From contig NZ_JAROCY010000013.1 of assembly GCF_029436685.1 (NCBI RefSeq), positions 62,001 through 126,000 on the forward strand: a DNA stretch of 64,000 nt, in the 5' to 3' direction. Shown piece after piece: positions 17,055-26,500 of this stretch. The stretch comes from Novosphingobium cyanobacteriorum (GTDB taxonomy: Bacteria; Pseudomonadota; Alphaproteobacteria; Sphingomonadales; Sphingomonadaceae). Each line of letters opens with the position of its first letter. Within the stretch, counting starts at the first letter, position 1. The notes beneath the pieces are model-generated. The model searched no databases, was not told the origin of the DNA, and saw only the letters and a program-made list of their open reading frames with translations. Position numbers and translations under genes: made by a program.

Positions 17055-18701
17055 ATGATTAACAATACTTCGATCCTTTCACGGCGAATCGCGCCGTCGG
17101 CACTGGCGTGTGCCCTTGCCGCTGCCGCCCTTCCGGCGGCGGCGCAGGATGCGCCTGCGCCCGGTGCCAACCCCGCCATGACGATCGATTCGATCGAGGT
17201 CACCGGCGCCACCGTGCTTACCGCCAACGACATCGAGGCGATCGTCTATCCCTACGTGGGCGAGAACAAGTCGGCGGCAGACGTCGACGCCGCACGCAAG
17301 GCGCTGCAGGACGCCTATGCCGCGCGCGGATATGAAGCCGTGGTGGTGGACGTGCCGCCGCAGGACGAAGCCTACGCCCGCAACAACATCGTGCAGATCC
17401 GCGTGTCCGAAGCCCCCGTGGGCGAGGTCCGCGTCGCAGGGGCGAAGCACCACTCTGCCGATACCGTGCGCGAACAGCTGCCCGCGGTGCAGCCCGGCAA
17501 GCCACTGAACCTCAAGGACCTGCAGACCCAGCTGGCGCAGGCCAACCGCATCCCCGATCGCACCGTCCAGCCCTCGTTCCGTCCCAGCAAGACCGAAGGC
17601 GCGATCGACGTGGAGCTGAAGGTCAAGGACAGCCTGCCGCTCCATGGCAGCCTCGAACTTGGCAACGACAACAGCCCCAACACGCGCCCGCTGCGCCTCG
17701 CCGCCTCGCTGCGCTACACCAACCTGTGGGGCGCGGGGCACACCGTCTCGGGCTCGTACATCGTCACCCCGCAGGATCGCCGCCAGACCGAGGTTTTCTC
17801 CGGCTCCTACAATGCGCCCATCCTCGGTTCGCCATGGTCGCTGGTCGTGTTCGGCTACAAGTCCAACAGCAACATTGCCGCGCTCGGCGGTACGCAGGTG
17901 CTGGGCAACGGCTGGCAGGTCGGCGGCCGCGCGATCTATCGCATCGCCGGCGAACACGGCGACCAGTCCTTCTCGGTCGGCGTGGACTACAAGGACTTCA
18001 AGCAGGACATCCTGATCGCGGGCAAGGTCGCCAGCCAGGCCCCGATCCGCTACCTGCCGGCGGTCCTCGGCTATTCGTGGTCGAATTTCACCGATCGGAC
18101 GCAGATCGACCTCAACGTCAACGCCACCCTCGGCCTTCGCGTGATGAAGCACCTGTCCTGCGCGGACCTCATCAGCAGCACTTGCACGCCCGAGGACCAG
18201 TTCGCGCTCAAGGACTTCAACGCGCGGGAAAACTTCGCGCACCTCAATGTCGACGCCACGGTCACCGAACTGATCGCCGACGACATCAGCCTGATCGCGC
18301 GCGTTGCCGGCCAGTATGCGGACAGCCACCTCGTTTCCAACGAACAGTTCGCCATCGGCGGCGAGTCCACGGTGCGCGGCTACTACCAGTCCGAGTCCGT
18401 GGGCGATCGCGGCTTTGCCGCCACGCTGCAGCTCGATGGCCCGTCGCTGGCAACCAGCCTGCCCGATTTCGTGGGCGAACTGCGCCCCTTCATCTTCGTG
18501 GACTCCGGCATCGTCGGGATCATCGATCCGCTGGCGGACCAGCAGTCCACTTTCCGGCTTGCCGGCGTTGGCGGTGGCCTGCGGTGGCGGCTGTTCAAGC
18601 GCCTTTCCGGCGGCGTCACCGTGGGCGTGCCGCTGATTTCCCGACCCGACACCCGCCGCGGGGATGCCCGCATCACGTTTACAGCCAAGGGCGAATTCTG
18701 A
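17055..18701 (+). CDS. TpsB/FhaC/ShlB-family two-partner-secretion transporter
   Basis: 548 residues. Signal peptide to about residue 31, POTRA_2 domain at about 42-118, a second POTRA (VGEVRVAGAKHHSADTVREQLP, then VELKVKDSLPLHG), then a 16-strand barrel. The Omp85/TpsB loop-6 signature VRGY is at 440-443, and the chain ends in Phe as outer-membrane barrels do. The protein would export the giant TpsA exoprotein encoded 5 kb downstream on the same strand. Its stop overlaps the next start by one base (TGATG), so it is translationally linked to the ExbB-like gene. Confidence 0.93.
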   Translation: MINNTSILSRRIAPSALACALAAAALPAAAQDAPAPGANPAMTIDSIEVTGATVLTANDIEAIVYPYVGENKSAADVDAARKALQDAYAARGYEAVVVDVPPQDEAYARNNIVQIRVSEAPVGEVRVAGAKHHSADTVREQLPAVQPGKPLNLKDLQTQLAQANRIPDRTVQPSFRPSKTEGAIDVELKVKDSLPLHGSLELGNDNSPNTRPLRLAASLRYTNLWGAGHTVSGSYIVTPQDRRQTEVFSGSYNAPILGSPWSLVVFGYKSNSNIAALGGTQVLGNGWQVGGRAIYRIAGEHGDQSFSVGVDYKDFKQDILIAGKVASQAPIRYLPAVLGYSWSNFTDRTQIDLNVNATLGLRVMKHLSCADLISSTCTPEDQFALKDFNARENFAHLNVDATVTELIADDISLIARVAGQYADSHLVSNEQFAIGGESTVRGYYQSESVGDRGFAATLQLDGPSLATSLPDFVGELRPFIFVDSGIVGIIDPLADQQSTFRLAGVGGGLRWRLFKRLSGGVTVGVPLISRPDTRRGDARITFTAKGEF

Positions 18702-20482
18702 TGTCGTACACGCTTTTCCGGCGCAGCCGCCGGGTTCTGAAGAGCCTTGCAGTGCTCGCGTGCCTGGTGGCCACCGGCATCGCCACGCCGGCTTCGGCGT
18801 GGTGGAACAAGGACTGGACCTATCGCAAGGCGGTGACGGTGGATACCACCACCACCGGTGCGAACGTCAGTGGCCCGATCGGTCGGTCGCTGGTCCTGGT
18901 GCGCCTGCACAACGGCAACTTCACCTTTACCGATTCACTGGAAAACGGCGCGGACCTGCGCTTCGTCGATGCCGACGACAAGACGCCGCTCGCCTATCAT
19001 ATCGAAAGCTTCGATCCGAAGGCGGGCGTGGCCACGGTGTGGGTTTCGGTGCCGGTGCTGAACGGCGGCGAAAAGAAGCAGATCTGGATCTACTTCGGCA
19101 ATCAGAACTCGCCAGTGGGTGAAGATGCCAAGGGCAGCTTCGATCCCGATTACACTGCGGTGTACCATTTCAACGAAAAGCCGGGCGAGCCGAGCAAGGA
19201 CAGCACGGCCAACGGCGCCAACGCCACCAATGCTCCGGCTGGTATCGAAGACAGCGCCATCGTCGGCCATGGCGCGCACTTCGTCGGCCAGGGCGGCGTG
19301 ACCGTGGATGCCACGCCGGCGCTCGCAATGACTGCGGGCGCGCCTTTCACCTTCACCGCGTGGATCAAGCCGGAACAGCTTTCGGGTGATCAGCAGGTGT
19401 TCAGCCGCGGGTCGATGGTGATCGGCATTGCCAACGGCATGCCCTTCGTCGCCATCGGCTCTGCCCGCGCCGCCGCCACCGCGCCGGTCAAGCAGGGAGA
19501 CTGGACCCACGTTGGCGTCGTCGCCGATGGCCAGACCATCAAGATCTACGTCAACGGCGTGGAAGCGGGCGCCGCCTCGGCCGCGCTGCCGGCTGTCGAT
19601 GGCCCGATCGTGCTGGGTGGCAACTTCATCGGCGCGATCGATGAAGCGCGCCTGTCCAAGACCGCACGCCCCGCCACCATGATGATGGCCATGGCCAATT
19701 CCGAAGGCCCTTCGAACAAGATGGTGGTCGTGGCCGACAGCGCCGAAAAGGCCGGCGGCAGCGCCAACGTGATCGGCTTCATCGTCTCGAAGCTCGAACC
19801 GGTCGATGCCGTGATCATCGCGCTGTGCATGGTCCTGCTCAGCCTTGCCATCTGGCTGATGGTCGCCAAGGTGCGCTATCTGAACGCTGCGGAGAAGGGC
19901 AATCGCCAGTTCTTCAAGCGCTTTGCCGAAATGCACGAAAACCTCGTGCCCGTGGCCGATCTTGCTGGCGTCACCCCGGCCGAGGCTTCCTTCATCGCCA
20001 AGGCGTCGCCCATCGCGCGGCTTTACAACATCGGCATCGATGAACTCGACGTGCGCCGCAAGACGCTGGGCGCGCGCCCGCTCTCGGGCGAGGCCGTGGA
20101 AGCCATGCGTGCCGCGGTCGATGCGCAGTTCGTGGAAGAGAACCAGAAGCTCGACAAGATGATGGTGATCCTCACCATCGCGATCTCGGGCGGTCCGTTC
20201 ATTGGCCTGCTCGGCACCGTGATCGGCGTGATGACCGTGTTCGGCGGCGTTGCCATGGCGGGCGACGTGAACGTGAACGCGATCGCACCGGGCATCGCGG
20301 CGGCGCTGCTTGCCACCATTGCCGGCCTTGCCTGCGCCATCCCGGCTCTGTTCGGGTACAACTACCTGAACGGGCGGATCAGCGCGCTGGCAGACCAGAT
20401 GCGCGTGTTCATCGATCGCCTGATCACCCGCCTCGCCGAAATGCAGGCCGATGCCGCCGAGCTTCGGCAGGCTGCTGAATAA
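18701..20482 (+). CDS. DUF2341-LamG-MotA/TolQ/ExbB fusion protein
   Basis: 593 residues. Signal peptide (cleaved near ASA-WW), a DUF2341 domain starting WWNKDWTYRKAVTV (34-about 140), a LamG/concanavalin-like domain (about 145-330, with FTFTAWIKPEQ, WTHVGVVADG and AIDEARLSK), a membrane helix at about 368-388, a cytoplasmic segment, and a MotA/TolQ/ExbB proton-channel domain with two helices (about 486-515 and 530-555, GGPFIGLLGTVIGVM). Plain ExbB lacks the 330-residue periplasmic part, whose fold usually binds sugars. Partners are the ExbD and TonB genes that follow. It should power TonB using proton flux while sensing or holding a periplasmic ligand. Confidence 0.9.
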   Translation: MSYTLFRRSRRVLKSLAVLACLVATGIATPASAWWNKDWTYRKAVTVDTTTTGANVSGPIGRSLVLVRLHNGNFTFTDSLENGADLRFVDADDKTPLAYHIESFDPKAGVATVWVSVPVLNGGEKKQIWIYFGNQNSPVGEDAKGSFDPDYTAVYHFNEKPGEPSKDSTANGANATNAPAGIEDSAIVGHGAHFVGQGGVTVDATPALAMTAGAPFTFTAWIKPEQLSGDQQVFSRGSMVIGIANGMPFVAIGSARAAATAPVKQGDWTHVGVVADGQTIKIYVNGVEAGAASAALPAVDGPIVLGGNFIGAIDEARLSKTARPATMMMAMANSEGPSNKMVVVADSAEKAGGSANVIGFIVSKLEPVDAVIIALCMVLLSLAIWLMVAKVRYLNAAEKGNRQFFKRFAEMHENLVPVADLAGVTPAEASFIAKASPIARLYNIGIDELDVRRKTLGARPLSGEAVEAMRAAVDAQFVEENQKLDKMMVILTIAISGGPFIGLLGTVIGVMTVFGGVAMAGDVNVNAIAPGIAAALLATIAGLACAIPALFGYNYLNGRISALADQMRVFIDRLITRLAEMQADAAELRQAAE

Positions 20483-20508
20483 TCGACTGGCTATAAGGAG
20501 CCCATGCC

Positions 20509-20913
20509 ATGCAGGTAGGCGGCGGCCGCAAGGCCTATGACGATATCAACATCACCCCGATGCTCGACCTCGCATACGTGCTGCTGGTCATCTTCATCCT
20601 GATGGCCACCGCCTCGGTGCAGGGCATCAAGGTGGACTTGCCCAAGGCCAGCTCGGCCAAGAGCCTGGTCCAGCCCAAGACCATCGCCCTGACCGTCAAC
20701 GATCAGGGCCAGGTATTCATGGACGCCTTCCCGGTCACCCTGCCGGACCTGGAAACGCGCCTGCGCAACGCCAAGGCCTCAAACCCTGACGTACCGATCG
20801 TGCTGAAGGGCGATACCACGACCCAGTATGGCAAAGTCATGGAAGTGCTGGACCTGTGCCGCCGGCTTGATCTCAGCAAGGTCGGCCTCGTCACCGGCAA
20901 GCCCGGCGCCTGA
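20509..20913 (+). CDS. ExbD/TolR-family biopolymer transport protein
   Basis: 134 residues. One N-terminal membrane helix with the essential channel Asp (NITPMLDLAYVLLVIFI, Asp20), then the periplasmic ExbD domain ending LCRRLDLSKVGLVTG. A good ribosome site (AAGGAG) lies upstream of ATG 20509. It forms the proton channel with the preceding ExbB-type protein and acts on the TonB encoded 14 bp downstream. Confidence 0.93.
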   Translation: MQVGGGRKAYDDINITPMLDLAYVLLVIFILMATASVQGIKVDLPKASSAKSLVQPKTIALTVNDQGQVFMDAFPVTLPDLETRLRNAKASNPDVPIVLKGDTTTQYGKVMEVLDLCRRLDLSKVGLVTGKPGA

Positions 20914-20927
20914 CGCGGATTGCTGCG

Positions 20928-21668
20928 GTGGCCACTGTTCCTGCCTCTTCCGGTTCTCCGCCTTCGGGCGGTGACGGGTTCGATCCCGATGCAAAGCCGC
21001 CGCTGCTCAACCGGCTGCTGCCGATCGTCGCGATCGTCCTTGTCGCTGCGGCGGCGTGGTGGCTCTATGGCCAGATCACGGCCACCGGCACGGTGAAGGT
21101 GGATAATGAACCGCCCGCGATCAAGGCGGAGATGCTGCCGCCTCCGCCGCCGCCACCGCCTCCGCCACCACCGCCGGACCAGCCTCCGCCCGACAAGCTG
21201 CCCGATCCCAACCCGGCCCCCGCGCCGGAACCCGCCCCAGCGCCCGATCAGCCCGCGCCGATGAAGATCGACGGGCCGGCGCAGGCTGGCACCGACGCCT
21301 TCGGCATGAGCGCGGGCAAGGGTGGCGGCATGGGCGCCGTGGGCGGCAACGGCACCTGCACCGGCCTGAACTGTGGCGGCGGCGCGCCGATCGCGACGGG
21401 ATTCTACACGCGTTACCTTTCGGGCGCGCTGCAGGATCGCATTCAGGACAACGACAAGATCAACCGCCAGATCTTCACTGCTGATTTCTCGGTGTGGATC
21501 AGCGCCTCGGGCCAGGTCACCCGCGCCGAACTGCTGCGCTCCAGCGGCAATGGAAAGCGGGACCAGATGCTGCTCGCCATTCTCCAGTCGGTGCGCGGGC
21601 TCGATGCCCCGCCCGCAGCCTTCCGCTTTCCCCAGAAGATCACCGTGAGGGGCAGCCGTGGTTTCTGA
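20928..21668 (+). CDS. TonB-family energy transducer
   Basis: 246 residues from a GTG start with no strong ribosome site. One membrane anchor at about 26-48 (PIVAIVLVAAAAWWLYG), a Pro-rich periplasmic arm at about 60-115 with a run of 12 prolines and Pro-Ala/Pro-Glu repeats, a Gly-rich stretch with a cysteine pair (CTGLNC), and a TonB C-terminal domain from about 150 (GQVTRAELLRSSGNG). No TonB-dependent receptor with a plug is encoded nearby, so its target may be the TpsB or porin neighbour. Confidence 0.88.
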   Translation: MATVPASSGSPPSGGDGFDPDAKPPLLNRLLPIVAIVLVAAAAWWLYGQITATGTVKVDNEPPAIKAEMLPPPPPPPPPPPPPDQPPPDKLPDPNPAPAPEPAPAPDQPAPMKIDGPAQAGTDAFGMSAGKGGGMGAVGGNGTCTGLNCGGGAPIATGFYTRYLSGALQDRIQDNDKINRQIFTADFSVWISASGQVTRAELLRSSGNGKRDQMLLAILQSVRGLDAPPAAFRFPQKITVRGSRGF

Positions 21669-21717
21669 CCGCGCCCGCCTGGCCGCCTGCGGCCCTACGA
21701 CGAACCGGAGTTTCCCG

Positions 21718-23490
21718 ATGCGCAGTTCGCTTTCCCGTTCCACCCTCCGCGCCGCCCTGATCGCGTCGGCGCTTTGCGGAACATGCCTCGGCGGCCCGGC
21801 CATGGCGCAGGATGCGGCTGCGGCGGCCGCAGCACCGGCTGCGCAGACGGCTGCGCCTTCGCCCGATGCGATGACCAACCTGATCCGCCTGCTGGTGGCC
21901 AAGGGCACGCTGACCCAGGCCGATGGCGATGCGCTGCTGGCGCAGGCCCAGTCTGAAGCCGCCGCCGCGCGTGCCGCAGTGCCGCCCCCGCCGCCGCCGG
22001 TTCCCGAAGGCGCGGTCCGCGTGGCGCGCGTGCCCGAAGCGGTGCGTCAGCAGATCCGTGACGAGATCCGCCAGGACGTGATGGCCCAGGCCGCCTCTGA
22101 AGGCTGGGTAACGAAGAACCAGGCCGCACCGGATTGGACGCGCAAGGTCCGCGTTTTCGGCGATGTTCGCGTGCGCACGCAGAGCGAGCTTTATGCGCGC
22201 ACCAACTCCGACCAGATCATCGATATCGGCTCGCTGGTGGAACGCGGCCCGGTGGATCTCAGCCGCCTCGCCAACTACGATTTCCTCAACACCCGGCAGG
22301 ACCGCATCAACCGCCTGCGCATGCGCGTGCGTCTGGGATTCGAAGCGGAAGTGTCAAAGGGCGTTGTCGCCGGGATCAAGCTGGGCACGGGTGACGACAA
22401 CAGCCCGATTTCGGAAAACGTCAGCCTCGGCGGCGGCTTTGCCAAGCGCAACTTCTGGCTCGATGCCGCCTATATCAAGCTGCAGCCGAAATCGTGGGCC
22501 AACCTCACCTTCGGCCGCTTCGAAACGCCGTTCAACAACACCGAACTGCTTTACGACAATGACCTGCGCTTCGATGGCGTGGCGGCGAAGCTGACCTTGG
22601 GTGGCAAGGAATCGGCTTTCAGCCTCACCGGCGGGGCCTTCCCGATCGACTTCGGCAACCCGGCCTATCCCGGCAATTCCACCACCAAGCTCGACTATCC
22701 CAGCAAGTGGCTGTTCGCGGGCGAACTCGCGTGGAAGGGCGATGTGACCGACGGCCTCAAGCTGTGGGGCAGCGTCGGCTATCACAGCTTCCAGAACGTG
22801 CAGGGCAAGCTGTCCGATCCGTGCAACATGGACCTCGGCAACTTCTGCTCTACCGACGGTCTCGTGCCGCTCAGCCTGCGCAAGGGCAACACCGTGTTCA
22901 CCATGCGCAACCACGTGGCGAACTCCACCGGCATCTTCCCGCAGGTCTTCGGCCTCAAATTCGGGTACGACATCCTCGACGTGAACCTGGGCGCGCGGAT
23001 TGCCGTGGACGACCATGTGGGAGCCCGGCTTTCCGGCAACTACATCCGCAACCTCGGCTTCAAGCGAGGTGATATCTGCTCGGGCCTGTTCGACAGCGCC
23101 AGCGCCTTCCTCGTCGAACCCTATAACAACTATGGCACTGACGGGAACGCGGACCGCCATGTCTGCACCAAGACCAATCCCACCAGCTTCGTCGGCGGCA
23201 ACACCGCATGGATGGCCAATGCCGGTCTGGGCTATGACCGCGTGGACAAGCGCGGATCGTGGCGGGTCTGGGCGGAATACCGCTATGTGCAGAGCGATGC
23301 GCTGCTCGACGCCTTTACCGACAGCGATTTCCACCTCGGTGGCACCAACGCCAAGGGTTACGTGCTGGGCGGCGAATATGGCGTGCGCGATGGCCTTTCG
23401 ATCGGCGCGCGCTGGCTGAGCTCCAACGAAATCTCGGGCGAGGCCTTCGCCATCGACGTGCTCCAAGTGGACCTCCAGGCGCGATTCTGA
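21718..23490 (+). CDS. Putative porin of the two-partner-secretion locus
   Basis: 590 residues from ATG 21718; an in-frame GTG at 21658 overlaps tonB and would add 20 poor residues. Signal peptide cleaved near GPAMAQ, a short Ala/Pro-rich segment with a periplasmic coiled region (LIRLLVAKGTLTQADGDALLAQ), then a beta-barrel of the putative-porin type (FGDVRVRTQSELY, RLRMRVRLGFEAEV, LTFGRFETPF), ending in a C-terminal Phe. It sits between tonB and tpsA with no gap of note. Its cargo is unknown. Confidence 0.85.
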   Translation: MRSSLSRSTLRAALIASALCGTCLGGPAMAQDAAAAAAAPAAQTAAPSPDAMTNLIRLLVAKGTLTQADGDALLAQAQSEAAAARAAVPPPPPPVPEGAVRVARVPEAVRQQIRDEIRQDVMAQAASEGWVTKNQAAPDWTRKVRVFGDVRVRTQSELYARTNSDQIIDIGSLVERGPVDLSRLANYDFLNTRQDRINRLRMRVRLGFEAEVSKGVVAGIKLGTGDDNSPISENVSLGGGFAKRNFWLDAAYIKLQPKSWANLTFGRFETPFNNTELLYDNDLRFDGVAAKLTLGGKESAFSLTGGAFPIDFGNPAYPGNSTTKLDYPSKWLFAGELAWKGDVTDGLKLWGSVGYHSFQNVQGKLSDPCNMDLGNFCSTDGLVPLSLRKGNTVFTMRNHVANSTGIFPQVFGLKFGYDILDVNLGARIAVDDHVGARLSGNYIRNLGFKRGDICSGLFDSASAFLVEPYNNYGTDGNADRHVCTKTNPTSFVGGNTAWMANAGLGYDRVDKRGSWRVWAEYRYVQSDALLDAFTDSDFHLGGTNAKGYVLGGEYGVRDGLSIGARWLSSNEISGEAFAIDVLQVDLQARF

Positions 23491-23579
23491 CCGTGGGTTG
23501 AGACGGGTTGAGACCGGGTTGAAACCGACTGAAGCCGACTGAACCGGCATTGAAGACGACAGAGACAGGGACAAGAGCC

Positions 23580-26500
23580 ATGATTTCTCGCCAGGGAGCG
23601 ATGCGCCGGAGGCTCCTCGCCAGCGCTAGTGCAACCGTGCTCGGCCTGTCCGTTTCGGTCGCTCCGGCGGATGCCCAGATGGCCCGCCTGCGCGGCGCGG
23701 TGGGGGCTGCGCCGGTCGTCACGGCTCCGCCCACGTCGACCGCCACCCCCCTGCGCGGGCAGCGGATGCAGGATGCCCTGGCGGCGCAGATTGCCAACCG
23801 TGCCACGATTGCGTCGATGCGCACGATCGTTACCGAAGCGCGCAATGCCGCGCTGGCGGCAGTGCGGACGAAGCCGAGCGACGGGCTTTCCGCCAATGGC
23901 CTGAACCCTGCGGTGACCGCACCGGTGCTGGCGGCAAACGATGCCACCGGCCTTGGCACCTGGCAGGGCGCGCTGATGCCGACGCAGGTGCAGTCGGGCG
24001 ATTCCTATACCGTCACGATCAAGCAGACCGACAGCAGGGCCTTGCTTTCGTGGAACAATTTCGACGTGGGCCAGAACACCACGCTGAAGTTCGACCAGAC
24101 GCTGAACGGCAAGGCGCAGGCTGACTGGGTGGTGCTGAACCGCGTGGTCGATCCCAATGCGCGGCCCACCACGATCCTCGGCAAGATCGAGGCGGCGGGC
24201 ACGGTGCTGGTGCTCAACCGCAACGGCGTGATCTTTGGCAAGGGCGCGCAGGTCAGCACGCATTCGCTGCTGGCCAGCACGCTCGAGATTGGCAACTATG
24301 CCAAGGACGCCACCGGTGCGGCGGACCCGGGCAACAGCTTCACCGGGCTTACGCTGAAGGAGCGCAACGCCGCATACCTGGAAAACGGCCTGCTTGGCCC
24401 TTCGGCCACGCCGACCAAGTTCGTGCCGATGATCACCTCGGCGCTGGCCGGGCAGGGCACCTATTCGATCAACAACGCCCAGGCCGCGTTCTCCGACACA
24501 CCCGAGGGCCAGGTGGTGGTGGACCGGGGGGCGACGATCACCGCCGGCAAGGGCGGGTTCGTGATCCTGACCGGGCCGAACGTGAGCAACGACGGCACGC
24601 TGACCGCGCCCGAAGGACAGGTGAGCCTGCAGGCGGGCCGCGCGATCAGCTATACCGTGTCAACCGGCGACGCCAATGGCGTGGACCCGGACATCCGCGG
24701 CCTGATCCTGCGTTCCACCACCGAAACCGGCGGCAATGCGGTCAATAGCGGGCTGATCGAGGTTCCGCGCGGCTACATCTCGCTGGGCGCGGACCTGACC
24801 GGCACGGTGATCAACAGCGGGCTGCTGGCATCGACCACCAGCGTATCGCGCAATGGCGCGATCTCGCTGACCGCGGGGCACGTGGTGATCAGCGCGGGTG
24901 CCGATCCGGCACATGCGGGTGGCATCGCCATCCTGGAGGACAAAAACGGCGAGACGGTGCCACAGGGGACGGCCGACAGCCCGCCCAACTTCAAGGCATC
25001 GCGCATCGAAATCGGCGGCATGTATGTTGCCGCCACCACGCTGGGCGCGCAGGTGGGCCTGCTCGGCCCGGCGCAGGTGGACTTTGGCGCGAACGCGATG
25101 CTGCTGGCTCCTGGAGCAACTGTCTCCATCGGTGGCCGTGCTTCGCAGACGTGGGACCCGCAAGACTACCTGGCGCAGACGCATGCCCCGCTGGAAGGCA
25201 GCATCAACGTGGCCGATGGCGCGGTGATCGACGTTTCCGGCATCAAGGACGTGGCGCTTTCGGCCGGGCGCAATACCGTGCAGATCTCGCCGCTGAAGGG
25301 CAACGAGCTGCGCGATACGCCCAACTATCGCGACGTGACGACCGACGGTTCGTTCACGCTGAACGGCAAGACCGTGTACATCGATCCGCGCAAGAGCGGC
25401 GTGCGCGCCGACGGCGTGAAGTGGATCGGTTCGCCGCTGATCGAGGCGGGCAGCGCGGCCAGCCAGATCGGCGTGACCGCCGCCGAGCTGATGACCAAGG
25501 GCGGCAACGTGACCTTCGCGGTGAAGATCGTGGAAGGCGCCGCTGATGCCGCCAGCGCGCCGAACGTGAATATCGCCAAGGGCGCGACGGTGGACTTTTC
25601 GGGCGGCTGGGTCCGCTATGACGCTGGATGGGTGCGCGAATCCCGCCTGATCCGCGCCGATGGCACGCTGGTGCCGATCTCGCAGGCAGATCCGAACGGC
25701 GACTATATCGGCCTGGCCGACACCTATGACGAAACGCAATCGCGCTTTGGCGTGAGCGAGACCTATTCCAGCAAGGCGCTGAACGGCGCGCAGTACGAAG
25801 CAGCCTATGACGAGGGCCGCGATGCGGGCGCGATGGTGGTGCGGGCCTCGACCGGAACGGTTGACGCAACGCTGCATGGCGATGCCTTTGCCGGCAAGAA
25901 CCAGATCGCCGCCGGCACGCCGGGCACCGCCGGATCGGCCATCGCGCGCGATCCGCGCAAGCTGCAGTCGAGTGGCCAGCAGATGCCCTCGGGCGGCTTC
26001 CTGCGCATCGGTTCGTTCAGCGGCAGCAGCGGCGTGGGGCTGGGTGGAGACATCTTCGTCCATGCCGATGGCGCGGCCGACCTGCCGGTGGGGCAGGGGG
26101 CATTCCTGCTTTCAGACAGGCAGCTGAGCGCTGCCGGGCTTTCCGCGCTGACGTTGCAGAGCAGCGGCAGGGTGACATTCGGCACGGGCAGCAAGCTGAC
26201 GCTGGCCGATGGCGGCGCGCTGACCGTGGATGCGGGCCGCACCATCACCTTTGGCGGGGACGTGACCGCGCATGGCGGCAGCATCGCCGCGCGCACCTAT
26301 GAATTGAACGGCATCGTGCTGCGATCCTCCATCGCGACGACCGGATCGGCCTTCACCACGGCCGACGACGTGAAGCACGTCTATGCCGAGGGCGAGGCGC
26401 TGCCCAACCTGTTCGACGTGGTGGTTGACGGGACGCTGGACGTTTCTGGCAAGTGGAGCAACGACCTGCTGGCGGCAGGCGGCTTCACCACCGGCAAGGC

